NCBI GenBank assembly: GCA_026075535.2 | Contig: AP026542.1 | Location: 9,610,001 to 9,674,000, forward strand | Origin: Tricholoma matsutake | Taxonomy: Eukaryota; Basidiomycota; Agaricomycetes; Agaricales; Tricholomataceae | DNA length: 64,000 nucleotides | Reading direction: 5' to 3' | Shown here: positions 1 to 10,960 of the stretch, in pieces | How the letters are laid out: every line of letters begins with the position of its first letter | Numbering within the stretch: the first letter of the stretch is position 1 | Program-made: the position numbers and the translations under genes | Notes under the pieces: model-generated | Database searches by the model: none | What the model was told of the DNA's origin: nothing | The model's input: the letters and a program-made list of their open reading frames with translations, nothing else

Positions 1-8
1 AATTTGCC

Positions 9-485
9 TCACAGGGAACGGTATTCTCCTTTCAAGTGTATACAATGCTCACAAGAATCACAGTATTTCTCGACTTCACACTGAAGTCGAGGCCACCAAT
101 ACCAATGTTGGATGTACTTCAAAGTTTTGAGTGGCCCGAAATGTCCCACAATATTGTGGGCCTGCTCAATTATATGACCATGCAGGGTCATACCTTTGGA
201 AGTGGAGGTGGGGATGCACAAGACGTCCTCACCACCTTGGTTCTTACTCCAGATGAAGTTGTTCCAGATGCTGAAATCTGGGTGGTCCTCTGGTTTTTCA
301 AAAACCTTCTTGAAAACTTGGTCGTTGACATAAACTTTCTGGATGTTGTCATTCAGAGGATCCAACTCTGACATATGGACATGAAGATCAGGTACCTTAA
401 CCTGAGATGCATAAATCGAAGGGTTTTCCTCTGATTGTGGCTGTCCAGAAGAAGACGGATCTGCCCCTTCAGTATTCGCAGTCAT
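9..485 (-). pseudogene. Ty3 integrase, N-terminal zinc-binding part
   Basis: The C-terminal half of this 158-codon frame carries the HHCC integrase zinc finger: His in the HNIVGH segment, then WYWWPRL, then CDSCEHC with the two Cys of the finger. A stop follows at 9-11 and the catalytic core would lie to the left of the window. The first 90 residues are the usual linker after RNase H. Confidence 0.75.
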
Positions 486-548
486 TCTGGCTGCAGCAAC
501 ATCCTGCTCTTTGATAAGTTCTCGAAGAGCTTTAAGCTGTTCACCGAC

Positions 549-1136
549 TCACTTCTGCTGAGCAGCGGCGGAGCGAGTCTCAATTACTTGATTTTTTAAT
601 TTGAGGTGTTGATCCCACGGGAGGTCCTCATGGTTAGGATCGAGTTGTACATCTGCAAAGATGTAGTGTTGGACTAATGGGGTGTCATCCCAAGAGTCAA
701 ATTGGTGGTAGCGGGACAGAGCATCTGCTACTTTGTTTAGTTTCCCTTTGACATATCTAATGTCAAAGTCAAAACACGATAGGTACTCCATCCACCGTGT
801 CTGCCTAGCAGAAAGTCTGCGCTGGGTCTGGAAGAATTCCAGTGCTTTGTGATTGGTGACAATGTGGATTTGTCTACTGATCAGTTTGTCTTCCCACTTG
901 AGGAGGGCCTCAAGTATGGCTATGGTTTTGTGCTCAAAGGTACAGTAGTTCCTTTGAGCATCTGAGAATTTCTTGGACAAGAAACCTGCAGGGCGGCAAG
1001 TTTGCCACTCAGGTCCTTGACCATACATCACACCAGTCCCAAAGACTGAGGCATCACAGATCACCCAGATTGGGTCAGGTGACTCTGGGTCGATCGGCTT
1101 CAGCACCGGTGTAGTGCAACAGATGTCCTTAATCAT
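549..1136 (-). pseudogene. Ty3 RNase H domain
   Basis: The 195-codon frame carries the RNase H motifs in order: the end of the RT connection (TTPVLKPID), ICDAS with the first catalytic Asp, AILEAL with the Glu, and KVADALSR at the end. The usual TDHKAL box reads TNHKALEFF; the Asp codon changed to Asn at a CpG site (ACC-GAT to ACC-AAT), probably inactivating it. The domain would remove the RNA strand during cDNA synthesis. Confidence 0.8.
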
Positions 1137-2391
1137 CTGGAAGCAGTGATCGTGTAATGGCTGCCATAGGAACGAGGCACCATTTTAGTCATCACAGAGA
1201 GCGGACTAGTATAAGCACTGATATCTGGCAAGAAATGAGCCAGATACTGCACAAGTCCCAAGAATCTCTGGACTTTGTGATAGTTACAAGGTGTCTTCCA
1301 GTCTCATACATGGGCCATCTTGTTGCTGTCTGCGTGCAGCCCATGCTTGTCAATCATATGACCTAGGCACTCTACCTTTTCAGCATAGAGTTCACACTTC
1401 TCTGCACAAAGGTACAGAGCATGCTCGTGTAGTTTGTTGAATACGAGCTCCAGATGTTTCTGGTGTTCCTCAATCATGTTACTAAACACAAAGATATTGT
1501 CCAAGTATGCATGGATGAATATTCCGATGTAATCTCAGAAGATTAAATTCATCAACCTTTGAAAGGTTGATGGTGCATTGCAGTCACCTTGTTGCATAAC
1601 CAGGCTTTCATATATGCCTTGAACCGTCAAAAAGGCGGTTTTCCAGACATCCTCAGGTTCCACTCGAACTTGCTCATAAGCATCTAAGAGATCTATTTTC
1701 GAGTGATATGTAGCTCAAGCAACATCAAGACAAATCATGTCTTGATCAGGAAATGGTGTAACATCTTTCACTGTATTCGCATTCCTCTTCACTGCGTTAA
1801 TCACAGTGCGAATTGCTCCTGATTTCTTTGGCACCACTAGCATCAGAGCAGCTTGCTCTGCTCAAGCAGGGTGCCACCACCCTGCTTTGCAGTATTTTGC
1901 TATCTTCTTGGAGAGGGGTTTCCTCATCGAGTCTGGAAACTTTGGAAGATAGTAATTGTACTTCTTCTTTTCTTCCACTAGTGGGATGTGATGGTTTATC
2001 TCCCTAAGGGGAGGTAGTTTGTCAGGTACTCCACTGAGGATATCCTGACAAGATTGTTTCAACTCTTCTCGAAGATGTGAAAGGTCTTTCTTGGAACCTT
2101 CTGCATTGGCTTTGGAGGCCAAGTCTTTGCATATTGCAAAGAGAACATTGTTTAGGTCATCCACTTGTTCTGGCAGTAGCACTGCAAGAATGGAAGGGTT
2201 GAACCCAAAATGTTCGAATTTAGGGCCCTCGGGAAATCAATCCCGAGTGAATTCTCTTCCAATTCATCCTCATTATCACTTTCAGGCTCCTCATCAGGCC
2301 CCAGCAACACGAGATCCGATATTCTCAAGCCTGAAGGACAATGTTCCTCAACATCATCCACTTCCTCCATTTCTGCCTTCCTCCATTTCAC
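1137..2391 (-). pseudogene. Ty3 reverse transcriptase, with in-frame TGA stops and an altered active site
   Basis: The N-terminal RT segment (LPPLREINHHIPLVEEKK, then AKYCKAGWWHPA) runs into a TGA at 1862-1864. The same frame then carries TGA at 1715-1717, 1535-1537 and 1304-1306. Each stands where related elements have Arg (my recollection of the family), as expected for CGA to TGA. The YxDD box reads YLDN (near 1495-1510), losing the second catalytic Asp. A frameshift near 1165 leads into the RNase H frame. Inactive beyond doubt. Confidence 0.8.
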
Positions 2392-2475
2392 AGAGGGAGG
2401 CTGGGCCTGTGTAGAACTCGGGACAACCTTGTCTGGGTCTTTTACTTTTTTAGTGGTCGGGTGCCCACTATGGAG

Positions 2476-3342
2476 TCACTCATCCTTTGGAGGTTGAGGC
2501 CGCATAGCATGCCGTCTGGCTTGCATGAAGGTGTTAGGGCCCTTGATTACTGTATCAAGGCACTTTCCCTTAATGTGTACCTCGTCACATTCAAAGTCTA
2601 GGACTATACCATGTTTTCTCATAAACATGGTTCCTAGAATGGCATCATACCTATCAATGTTAACTACATCAAAGTAGTGGGTATTTTCCACTCCACCAAT
2701 CTCAAAATCGGTGAAGAGTCTGAAGTTTATCTTTGAACGGCTGCCCACAGTGCCTAATTGCAAAGGCACAGGTTCTTCCAATTCATGAGCCTTTAAATTT
2801 GCTGACATAGTGAATTCTGGTGAGATGGAATCTGTTGTACAGCCGGAATCGAGTAGTACATAGGCTTCAAGATTGTGAAGCACCATCTTTGCAATGAAGC
2901 ATTTGTTATCCTCCTCAGTCTGAGGAGGACATTTAATTTTCTTCAAGGATTTCCTCAAAGTAGTCATGCCTTTAAAACATGGCCTGTTCTTGAAAAGGCT
3001 GTCCATCATGACGCCAAGCCACTCAGAAAATGATGGAGGTTTATTCTCTGTCTCACTCTCTGAGTCTTCCTCAGAGTCAGACACTGACTGGGCAGACGGG
3101 CAGCTATCAGAGTCATACTCTGAGAGAATTTCTCTGATCACACCAAAGCGTTCAGTTCCTGAATCATCACTGGGAATATGCCCAGTGTCAGATTCAATGT
3201 TATACAGTTTGCCCTCAGAGCTATACTGCGATCCATAAGGGATCTCCTCAGATAAGGCTGAACCATACTCAGAGGAAGAATTGCCCTCTGAGTCACTGTG
3301 TGCAGTGGCAAATCTTTCTTTCATCACTGATCGAGAGTCCAA
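2476..3342 (-). pseudogene. Ty3 aspartic protease region
   Basis: This is a 288-codon frame. Its first half is acidic and Ser-rich (spacer). The second half is a retropepsin-like fold with the catalytic motif LLDSGCTTD at about residues 162-170 and an ILGTMF segment about 70 residues later. It would cleave the Gag-Pol polyprotein as a dimer. The active-site Asp-Ser-Gly is intact, but the flanking Gag and RT frames are broken, so the element cannot make a working polyprotein. Confidence 0.75.
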
Positions 3343-3419
3343 GCTCTTTTTAGGGCTTGGACTGTGCTTGTCACATTCTTTGCTACTACTATGAGTAGCA
3401 TGTCAATTAGTCGAGGAGA

Positions 3420-4145
3420 CTAATTCTTCTCTAGTGGTGTACATTTTTGCTGTTGGTCTTTGTTGCCCATACTTTGGGCACTTAGGATCTGTGGAGTAAT
3501 GAGGGCCTCCACAGCTGTAGCAAGTGGGCACCTTGCTTTCACCAGACTTCCTGTCTGGTTTCTTTCCATTAGACCTGGAAGGTTTGCTTCCAGAAAAATG
3601 ATGTCATGTATCATGATGCTCGTTGTAACAGCAATCTCGATCACCATAGCTTCAGTGGTCTTTGTCCAGATATTTTGAACTGGACAGTTTAGAGTTATCA
3701 CAATAATTTTATTGTGTTTATCATAACAATCTTGCAATTGTTCATTAGATCTTTCAGGAGAAGGATCTTTCGTTTTGGAAGTTTTAGTCAAAAAGGATGT
3801 CTTCGACTTCATGGAATCCATGATACGCTTCTTTTTGTTGAAGTGTTTTCTCATTTTTCCAATTTCCTCCACCTGACAGGCATAGTGCAAAATATCTCCC
3901 ACTGAGCTAGTCTCAGTGGAGCATCCTTTGTCCAGTACAAAGGATATGATGTTGTTGGGCAACCCAGTCACCAACTGGGTCTTGAAGGTGAAAGGATTGG
4001 GTGCCTGGATCATTCTGGTAGCATAGCGCTCCAGTTTGTGGTAGTAGCCCATAACACCTTCTTCAGCGTTATAATCGACATGCCAAAATTTGTCGGTCCC
4101 ATCATGGGTTGCATTCTCATGCATGAACTGGTTGTATAGGCCCAT
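3420..4145 (-). pseudogene. Gag C-terminal part with zinc knuckle
   Basis: The 241-codon frame begins with a capsid-like segment (GLYNQFMHENATHD, then a region rich in charged helices). In another frame, near 3480-3530, the minus strand encodes CYSCGGPHYSTDPKC, a CCHC zinc knuckle with slightly altered spacing (C-x2-C-x3-H-x6-C), so there is a frameshift inside the gene. The knuckle would bind the element's RNA during particle assembly. The protease frame starts about 80 bp downstream. Confidence 0.65.
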
Positions 4146-4172
4146 TATGACTTCCTTGAAAGTCCAGGCAGA

Positions 4173-5803
4173 TCATAGATGGTATGCACCATCAACACTG
4201 TCCTCAAACCAAGTCAAGGTGGTGTTTTCAAGGAACATTGCCATATACTCAATACAGTCTGAGTCCAAATCTGGACCACAGACTTTGTTCACCTTGAGCC
4301 AACAAAGGAGGGCGTTCAGCCACCGTTTGAAGCCTTCAGTGTCTGGTAATCCACTGTACTTAGGCGGATTTGGGACACACAGACTGTTCTTACCACTAGT
4401 GGTAGGAACTTCAGTCAAGACAGAGACTTTGCTGTCGATCTGTCTGTGGATCTTCATATGAATGTCCCTCAAGTATTTTGAGGGTTGAAGGGAACCTTTT
4501 CCTTGATAGGAATTGGGATGGGAAGATACAGAATATCTAGACGAGGATTGTCTAGATGAATGGTGTGCCCAGCTACCTCGTCTGTGGTGAGACAAGGTCC
4601 TATTAGAAATCTCTTCCTCACTTGGGGAAGAGTGTTTGGTGCTCTTGTTACTTGACATGCTATACGACGAGTCAGTGCTACTTTCATCACCATCATCACC
4701 AGAACCATTGCCATCTGGTGGCCCATCCCTGCCTGCATGACTCTGCACAGGCTTTTTGGACCCTCCTGGTGGGGCTTTCTCTCACTTCTCATGGTGAGAG
4801 TTCTTGTCGTCCTTATCCCAAGGATTACCATCCTTGTTGAAACAAATCCCTTGATCAGGAATCGATGTGGGTTGTCCATCCTGGATATCGCCATCATGTA
4901 TCCTCTGGAGGACTAACTTATTGTTGGCAATGTAATGTACCTTCTTTTTTGAAGGTACCTCAACCAGTGTTTCTGGTGTGGTTGGATGTGGGTTAACATG
5001 TTCCTGGGCAGGAGACGGTTGTTGCTCCACCCATTCGGCTGGACGAGTAGTAGGCCTGGATACAGACCTATGGGAACATTGTCTGGCATAGGCAAATGCC
5101 AGATCTTTGAGTTGGATTTCCAACTTAACAGGTTCGAAGTCCCGTGCATCCCTGGCATGGCCAAGGATATCAGTAGCGAGCTGAGCAAAATGCAAAGCTC
5201 CAAACTTTTCATCTGACTCATCCTCTCTAGGCACCTTGAGAGGTTTCTTCTCTTCACATTGACGTAGTCATTTGTGTTCATCCATCGGCATCGGCGGCAC
5301 TGATGGGGCTAACTCTGGCCATTGGGCAGAGAATAGTCTGGGTGTAGTATACTCCAGACTCTGTTGGGGAAGATCAATATTATTACTGGGGGTGACCTGG
5401 TTATTCAGGGGCTCTGGAGTTAGTTCATCCAGAGGTGAGAGTTCTTGTAACCCCAGATTAGGTCTGGGGTTGACCGAGTGCTTCGTTGACTACTTTTTGA
5501 CAAGTTAGATTTCTTCAAGTCAAGGTTGCTGCCATCAGCGTCCTCAACCATTGCCCAGGCTGTGCAAAGTCCAAGCACAGAGGAATTGATTGTTCTCATA
5601 GTGGATATATGCACTTCAAGGTTCACTGTCTGTCTTGTTGGAGACAGTAAATTTCTCGAGGTGCCTGTATGTGCCTCGAGTGGTTTTGGGGCACACCATT
5701 GCAAATCTGAGCTTGTCAGTGAAGGATGGGATGTACTGTGCACGACCTGCAATGAAGCAGGTTTGGTCTTATTTCTGGTTCTTGCCCTGGCTGTCGAAGG
5801 CAT
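4173..5803 (-). pseudogene. Gag region of the minus-strand Ty3 element, first part
   Basis: The probable Gag start is the ATG at 5803, followed by 127 codons to a stop near 5420. Further Gag pieces follow at 5281-4913 and 5234-4782, and one of 191 codons at 4748-4173. The pieces are in different frames, so several indels separate them. The 4748-4173 piece has a Ser-rich, hydrophilic N-terminus and then a helical capsid-like part with Trp-rich motifs such as FKRWLNALLCWLKV, the usual look of Ty3 Gag. No single intact frame remains. Confidence 0.6.
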
Positions 5804-5888
5804 GGCTGTTGGGGTCGATATCAGTCTTTAGCAGTAGGGAACAAAAAATTTCGGTTGTAACAGCAGGCAAAAAGTGATTTAAAAAAAT

Positions 5889-6258
5889 GTTGATTCGAGT
5901 GCTGGGTGCTTGAGTCAGGTCCTAGCAACAGATTTGCTTCCATCACTGATCGCATTGGGAATTTTCACCCTTCGTGGGAGAAGTTCAGGGTCATGGTGAT
6001 GACAATTGCTGATGGGGCGATGTCGAGCGAAATTCTATATGAGTTTTAGTGTTCAAAAAAGTGTAGTGAGTTGAGGGGGATCTCCTTATATCACACACCA
6101 AAAGAACACAAATAACATATATATTTTGTGTAATGGTTGTGGTAGTAAAAGATCATTAGGTAAATAGAGGATGGGTCCCTATATAGGGACCAGTCAGGCC
6201 AATAGCAAGTAATTATAATATATACAAATGTGGGGTCAAGCCCCAGGTCACCACAACA
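5889..6258 (-). repeat. probable 5' LTR of the minus-strand Ty3 element (inner border approximate)
   Basis: This non-coding stretch lies between the Gag start and unrelated C-rich DNA. On the minus strand it starts TGTTGTGGTGACC and contains a TATA-like palindrome, CCTATATAGGGACC, near 6180-6193. The inner border at about 5889 is a guess from a TG dinucleotide, and I could not identify a primer-binding site. No second LTR is in the window to compare with. Confidence 0.45.
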
Positions 6259-6771
6259 ACCTGCCCCCATCCATGTCCCCTGTCCATGTTACTATCTCCA
6301 TCTACAGCACCAGTTTGCCCCCATCACATCCTACTCAACAGATATGCACCCACACATTTGTTGAAACGTGTGGCCCACTCAAGGACACTACTCTGCCCTG
6401 CACCACCTACCACAGCACCTGCACCCCCCTGCTTGACCCACCCCATTTTGCATCATGAGCCTGCCAGAGCTGCCACATCATTGAGGTGTTCATCAATGAT
6501 GACCCAATTCCATGCAGTGCCCTGCCTCACAGCGCTCTTGACAACCTTATGGGTCAGTTAGGTTCTCTATCCTGGAGTGCAGCAGCTCTGCTCATCAATG
6601 CCTGTCTCGACCTTGCCTATCCTTGTCAACCCCTGTCCTCATTGCTACTCACTGCCATAATCAGTCCACTACCAGGCAACTCAATGTTTTCACTGATGTG
6701 TAAAGTGTGCCTGTGACTTGTTGATTTGAGCCAGCCCCCCCCCATGGTCAATTTTTTAGAGTATGAGAGAG
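6259..6771. other. C-rich transposon debris without a clear gene
   Basis: CpG-poor, C-rich DNA between two repeats. Plus-strand 6486-6716 encodes a short stretch with a plausible domain look (DNLMGQLGSLSWSAAALLI), which might be a scrap of a Ulp1-type transposon protein like the one at 61286. I could not match it to any part of that copy, so the link is a guess. Confidence 0.3.
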
Positions 6772-6964
6772 TGTAAGAGTTCCTCTTACATCATCATTAC
6801 ATTATCACATGCCACTCAATTATCACATGTTATTCTGCTAGTATATAGTCTATACTTCAAGTACTTGTACTGTAGCTTAGTTTCCTCCCCCCGAATATAC
6901 TAAGTTCCTAACATGTTTCTGTTCCTCTGAGTTTCAAGTGTTGGAAGTTCTGGCTTCCTTCCAC
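6772..6964 (+). repeat. LTR-like dispersed repeat, copy 1
   Basis: The copy begins with TGTAAGAG, immediately followed by its reverse complement (TGTAAGAG-TTC-CTCTTACA at 6772-6790). It then shares long identical runs with 48676-48860, for example GAATATACTAAGTTCCT and the GTGTTGGAAG/CTTCCTTC end. Both copies are direct. The T-G start and palindromic head suggest a solo LTR, but I cannot see a clear CA end or target duplication. Confidence 0.6.
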
Positions 6965-7476
6965 TGCTCCAAGATTACAGATGTCTTGTTCATCCCAACC
7001 ATGATTCCAAAGGCAAAGTGCACAGTCCTTGAGGTTGGAACTGATTTTTCTGTTGACCATTTGATGTGATAGGAAGAAACTTGACAGGGTTTCCTTTTTG
7101 GGATGCATTAAGATTTATTTCAATTATGTCATTACAATTGATTTCTGCTGTAAAACCTGTTTACACAAGTCCAATGGTGATGGTTTCAAATGATGCAAGA
7201 CAATTGCACTGCATGCCTCCCCGTAATGCCTTATGGATGCAGTTGACAGTACTGCATGCCCACCGTAACACTTTACAGTTGTGGTTCTTGCAGAACCTTT
7301 TCTCTACTTTATATTGTCTTACTCCTATTCACTAGATGGTCGACATTGCATTCTCTGTCAATGGTGACTATTTGTTTGATCTGCCATAATGGGTGCATGG
7401 GAAGCAATCAGTATGTGTCTGCAACATCAGACTTGTAGATGACTGATGATTGTTTTGGTTTTGGTTTCATTTGATG
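6965..7476. other. AT-rich stretch with no gene recognised
   Basis: Short frames on both strands give no recognisable motif. It lies between the LTR-like repeat and the DIRS-like relic and is probably transposon debris. Confidence 0.4.
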
Positions 7477-8979
7477 TCAGCATATGAGTCCCTCCCCAGG
7501 GTGAGTCATATTATCCAAAGGAAAACCTCGAACATCCTCATGCTTGATCATAGAGTTTGGTGAAAAAGGTCCTGCATTCTGATCAATCACCATGCATAGC
7601 TTGTCAGAGTGGGGTTTCAGTACCATGTGAATGGGTGATGCATGCATTCCTGGCAGCAGATCTTGGCCAAAAGAGCCAGAGAATCTCCCTGCCTGTTGTT
7701 TGTGATCCCACTGAGTGCACAAGAAATCTGCTTCTGGTCCATCCTCAGGTGTGTCAAGCACTTCATCAACTGTAGAGGGATACTCTCCTTGGTGAGTATC
7801 AGCCCATGGCCAGAATCCCTCCCTCAGCCCTCTACAGACAGATTCAACAAAAGCATGATTGGGGTGCAAGACTAGTAAGGCCTCAAAGTGGTCTACATTG
7901 ATTGGTGTGACAATCTTGAAAAGATCAGGGTGGCTGTTGATTGTGTGCATGGCAGTGGCATTTTGGAGTTCAGTGATAGGTACTGAGGGAAGGGGTTTGG
8001 CTTGTTCAGTCCAGTCAGTGAGGCATTGGAGTGATTCAAAGTGCATATCTTCTTCTTCTTCATCCCATGCTTCCCAGACATTGTACCAGAGGTATTTTGG
8101 GTGCATCCCATATATTACCTCATGTCTGCTGAGGGCAGCTTTCTTTCCCATGTCCTGATTGCTTGCATATGAAGCAGGCATGATGGAAATGGCAGGTTCC
8201 CACTGGGCTTCAGCATCCATTTTCACTGTTGAACCTTCTACAGATGTCTGTAGAGGCAGACCTGTTCCTTTGTTCATTGTCTCCTCATTGTCCAACTGAT
8301 CCTGTCTGGATGCCATCTGGAAGAAGGAAAGCTGAGTAGAGATATGTGAATTCATTGTGGTCTGTGAGTAAGATTGCCTGTCTGCCTCCAACTCATGTCC
8401 TGACTGCTTTGTTAAAAGCGATGAGTTTGTGGTGGGCACTGGTTTGTCTGGCTGAGAACTCAGATGAAAGGTACTCTCCCCACTGTCGCAATTCACTGTC
8501 CCGGTGTGGGAAAGCATATGTGGTTGCTTTGATGGTCATGTTCCAAGCAGCTATCCAGTCACCACTCCTTTGGACTTTTTGCGCTGGATCTGTGCTTCCA
8601 AGAGATATTTCTGTTCTTCCAATGTGGCCAACATTCTCCTTAGGAAGGGCAACATGGTGGAGATTGCTAAGGATGACATTGAGGTTGACAGCTTCTCCAC
8701 AGAAGATGTGTCACCATTCCAAGTCGGGTAATCCTTGTGGTGCTGTGGTCAAACATCATATGTCTCACTCAGCAAATGTGATATCTCGTTGGAAAATCCT
8801 GAGGATCTCTCTTGTCTTCTTTTGGTTTTTGTCAACTTTACGATTCTGTGCATTGGTCTCAACTGTGTACCACAGTAGTTGCAACATTTCTTCTTGTTTG
8901 ACTCTCCTTCTCCTCTTGCTGAGGCTGAATCATCATCCAAGTCAGAAGCCTTTCCTCTTAGACACTGGACAGCATCCAT
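7477..8979 (-). pseudogene. DIRS-like retroelement relic (gag-like to start of reverse transcriptase)
   Basis: The main frame (8517-7477, 346 codons) ends with a block I recognise as the N-terminus of the reverse transcriptase of a mushroom retroelement family (probably DIRS or related). It runs HPNHAFVESVCRGLREGFWP, then FGQDLLPGMHASPIHMVLKP, then LCMVIDQNAGPFSPNS. It breaks off just after DNMTHPGEG, before the catalytic palm. An upstream minus frame (8979-8749) has a Cys pair (CCNYCG) followed by LTKTKRR and may be the gag-like part. The family assignment is from memory of similar proteins. Confidence 0.55.
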
Positions 8980-10055
8980 GCATGGGATTCAAACCTCACC
9001 AAACTCCCTCACACATCAAGATGGTGAATGAGTTCACAGAATGCATGTGGGATAGCTTGGAGGAGGCAAAGGCAACCTTAGTGAAGGTGAAGGACAACAT
9101 GGCGTGCTTTTACAACCAACGCCATTCTCCAACCACTAAGGCAAGGCAGGGGTAGGGGTATACCCTTGTGTTTTGGGGCTAAAGGTATGAGGGGTAAGGG
9201 TAGGGGTTTGGAAGTTCATACCCTTGCATAACCCTGGACCCTTACTAAGGGTACAGGGGTATGCCAGGGGTATACTTATGTAAGAATATTATTTGATTTT
9301 TTCAGCTACAAAGACTCATATTCAAGATTTGCATCAATTAAATTCAGATTTTGGGGTTGTCCAACATGATAATGGCTTTTATATGTTAATAAGAGGTATT
9401 AATATGTGATATTAATAGTAAATACAATAGTAATCAACACTTTTCAAATGAATTTTGCTCTAAATACATATGTTGATTTTGTGCCAAACCCTTGTATCCT
9501 TGACAAACCCTCCCATATCCTTGACAACCCTTATATGTTTCCATACCCTTACCCCTAAGGGTAGGGTGTTCAAGGGTAGGGGTAAGGGTATGAGATTTGA
9601 CACCCAGGGGTAACCCCTGCCTTGCCCTACTGACCACTCAGTACAAGGTTGGTGATCAAGTTTATCTTGACTCCAGTGACATCTCCACTACACATCCATC
9701 CAAGAAACTCACTCATCGCTTCCTGAGACCTTTCCCCATTGTCAAGTGTGTTGGAATGCATGCCTACCATCTACACCTCCCAGCCTCCATGTCCAGACTC
9801 CACCCAGTCTTCTATGTCATCAAACTCCTTCCAGCTCCCCCAGATCCATTCCTGGAATGCCATTCACATCCACCACCACTGCCTACAGTGATCGAGGGAG
9901 ATCCCCAGTACAAAGTCAAGTCAATCTTGGACAGCTGGTTGCGTTGAGGAAAACCCCAGTATTTGGTGCACTGGAAGGGTTATGGGTATGAGGAGAACTC
10001 ATGGGTCAAAGAGTCCAATGTGAATGCCCCTCGGTTAGTCAAGGAATTCCACTGA
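8946..10055 (+). pseudogene. integrase C-terminus and chromodomain, split by a MITE
   Basis: The coding part runs from the integrase tail (FLLDTGQHPCMGFKPH) through SLEEAKATLVKVKDNMA up to 9136. After the MITE it resumes at 9638 with the YKVGDQVYLDSSDIS part of the integrase C-terminal barrel. The chromodomain (start near DPQYKVKSILDSW) needs a frameshift near 9945: the frame 9597-9947 stops there, and the rest (VHWKGYGYEENSWVKES) lies in another frame. Chromodomains of this type steer integration to heterochromatin by reading H3K9 methylation. Confidence 0.7.
9137..9629. mobile_element. hAT-like foldback MITE in the chromovirus integrase
   Basis: The 493-bp insert starts TAAGGCAAGGCAGGGGTAG and ends with the complement of TAGGGCAAGGCAGGGGTTA, giving imperfect terminal inverted repeats of about 18 bp. 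It is flanked by the 8-mers CCAACCAC (9129-9136) and CTGACCAC (9630-9637), which differ only by two transitions. Removing it joins the integrase coding sequence as in the 56.5-kb copy. The arms are rich in TAGGGG/AAGGGT words. No transposase is encoded, so it is non-autonomous. Confidence 0.8.
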
Positions 10056-10147
10056 TGGCACACTGCACCGCATCACATTCAAGTCACTGACTTTCATCAT
10101 ATGCAATTTCGAATGCATTGGGGTGATGCATCTTAGAGAGGGGGTGA

Positions 10148-10571
10148 TGTAAGGGGACTAGGGGATGCCCCATGTGTTTTTCCTATTTTTTATGTTCATC
10201 CTATATTTTTCCTCACTTCATTTCCTTCTATTCTTCATTTTCTATGATTTTTCCTTATTTTATTACTAATTTTCCCTTCTATCATATTTGTGCATGTTGA
10301 TAGTTTTATATTTAGAGGCGGAGCACCCCTTCTGACATCTACCCCTTGGTATGATGTCATTTGGTGGCCTTGATCTGCCTATCTCTGCCTTTTCTATTTT
10401 TAGATTATTATTTGATTTTTGCAGTCTTCACATATACTGGGCATTGGCAAAGGGGTCCTCAGAGTTTTCTCTTCAGATTTCCCTTTGCTAGGTGCACCTC
10501 CAATCCCTGTAATATGTAGTATAATTTTAACTTTGGATTTCCCTTTGCTAGAGGCTGAGGTTGCCCTTATA
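10148..10571 (+). repeat. chromovirus LTR, copy A (solo 3' LTR)
   Basis: This 424-bp LTR starts TGTAAGGGGACTAGGGG after a polypurine tract (GAGAGGGGG) and ends GTTGCCCTTATA. The body matches LTRs at 51002-51442 and 57060-57486, including the CTGACATCTACCCCTTGG and CACATATACTGGGCATTGG blocks. Confidence 0.85.
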
Positions 10572-10960
10572 GGGTGGTAGCGATGATGTGGCGGCCATCC
10601 TGAGTAAAATAAGCAAGAAACCACCCCCACCTCATGTTTGCAAGCAAGAGGGGGTGGTGGCAGTTGTTGTCACCTATAATGAAACCCCTCCGCTTGCATT
10701 TGGAGCAAGGGAGGGGGGTGGTGCCATAGAACTGAGACAGGGGACAGCCAATGCCACTGGCCAGATCAGGCCATTTGGGTGATGTCCAACATCCCACCCC
10801 AAGAGAAAACCCCTCTGTCTCACTCTTGAAGCCAGGGAGGGGGTTGTTGTAGTTGCCGAGAACTGAATCACTACACCCCCACTCGCATTTGGAGCCAGGG
10901 AGGTCATCATTGTTGTCATTGGTTGCCCAGAATCATAAGTTTTGATAATAAACAAAGTCA
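10572..10960. repeat. degenerate repeats, G-rich
   Basis: Related words recur about every 90-190 bp: GCATTTGGAGCAAGGGAGG near 10695, TGAAGCCAGGGAGGGGG near 10828 and GCATTTGGAGCCAGGGAGG near 10885. This looks like a decayed tandem array. No gene is visible. Confidence 0.45.

Larger units (their letters stand above)
1..6258 (-). mobile_element. Ty3/gypsy LTR retrotransposon, decayed, cut by the window edge
   Basis: Read on the minus strand the order is LTR-like end, Gag, zinc knuckle, protease, reverse transcriptase, RNase H, integrase. Integrase after RNase H makes it Ty3/gypsy type. The element continues beyond position 1, so the integrase core and the 3' LTR are not seen. Stop codons and frameshifts break every long frame. 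Gag lies in several frames (start near 5803, pieces at 5234-4782 and 4748-4173). The right end near 6258 carries a TG-type terminus on the minus strand (reads TGTTGTGG), which I take as the start of the 5' LTR. Its sequence differs from the chromovirus at 51002-57486, so it is a separate family. Confidence 0.85.
8946..10571 (+). mobile_element. 5'-truncated chromovirus copy (integrase end, chromodomain, 3' LTR)
   Basis: The sequence from CTCTTAGACACTGG onward is collinear with the full-length element at 56362-57486: integrase C-terminus, chromodomain, polypurine tract and LTR. It starts abruptly at about 8946, where the left-hand DNA is unrelated. A foldback MITE sits inside the integrase at 9137-9629. 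Where the full-length copy has a TGA stop (56380), this copy has CAG (DTGQHP), showing that the site is intact or differently mutated here. Confidence 0.85.

Noticed and set aside
2091..2414. Plus-strand ORFs across 1813-2601
   Set aside because: They are shadows of the minus-strand Ty3 protease and RT frames.
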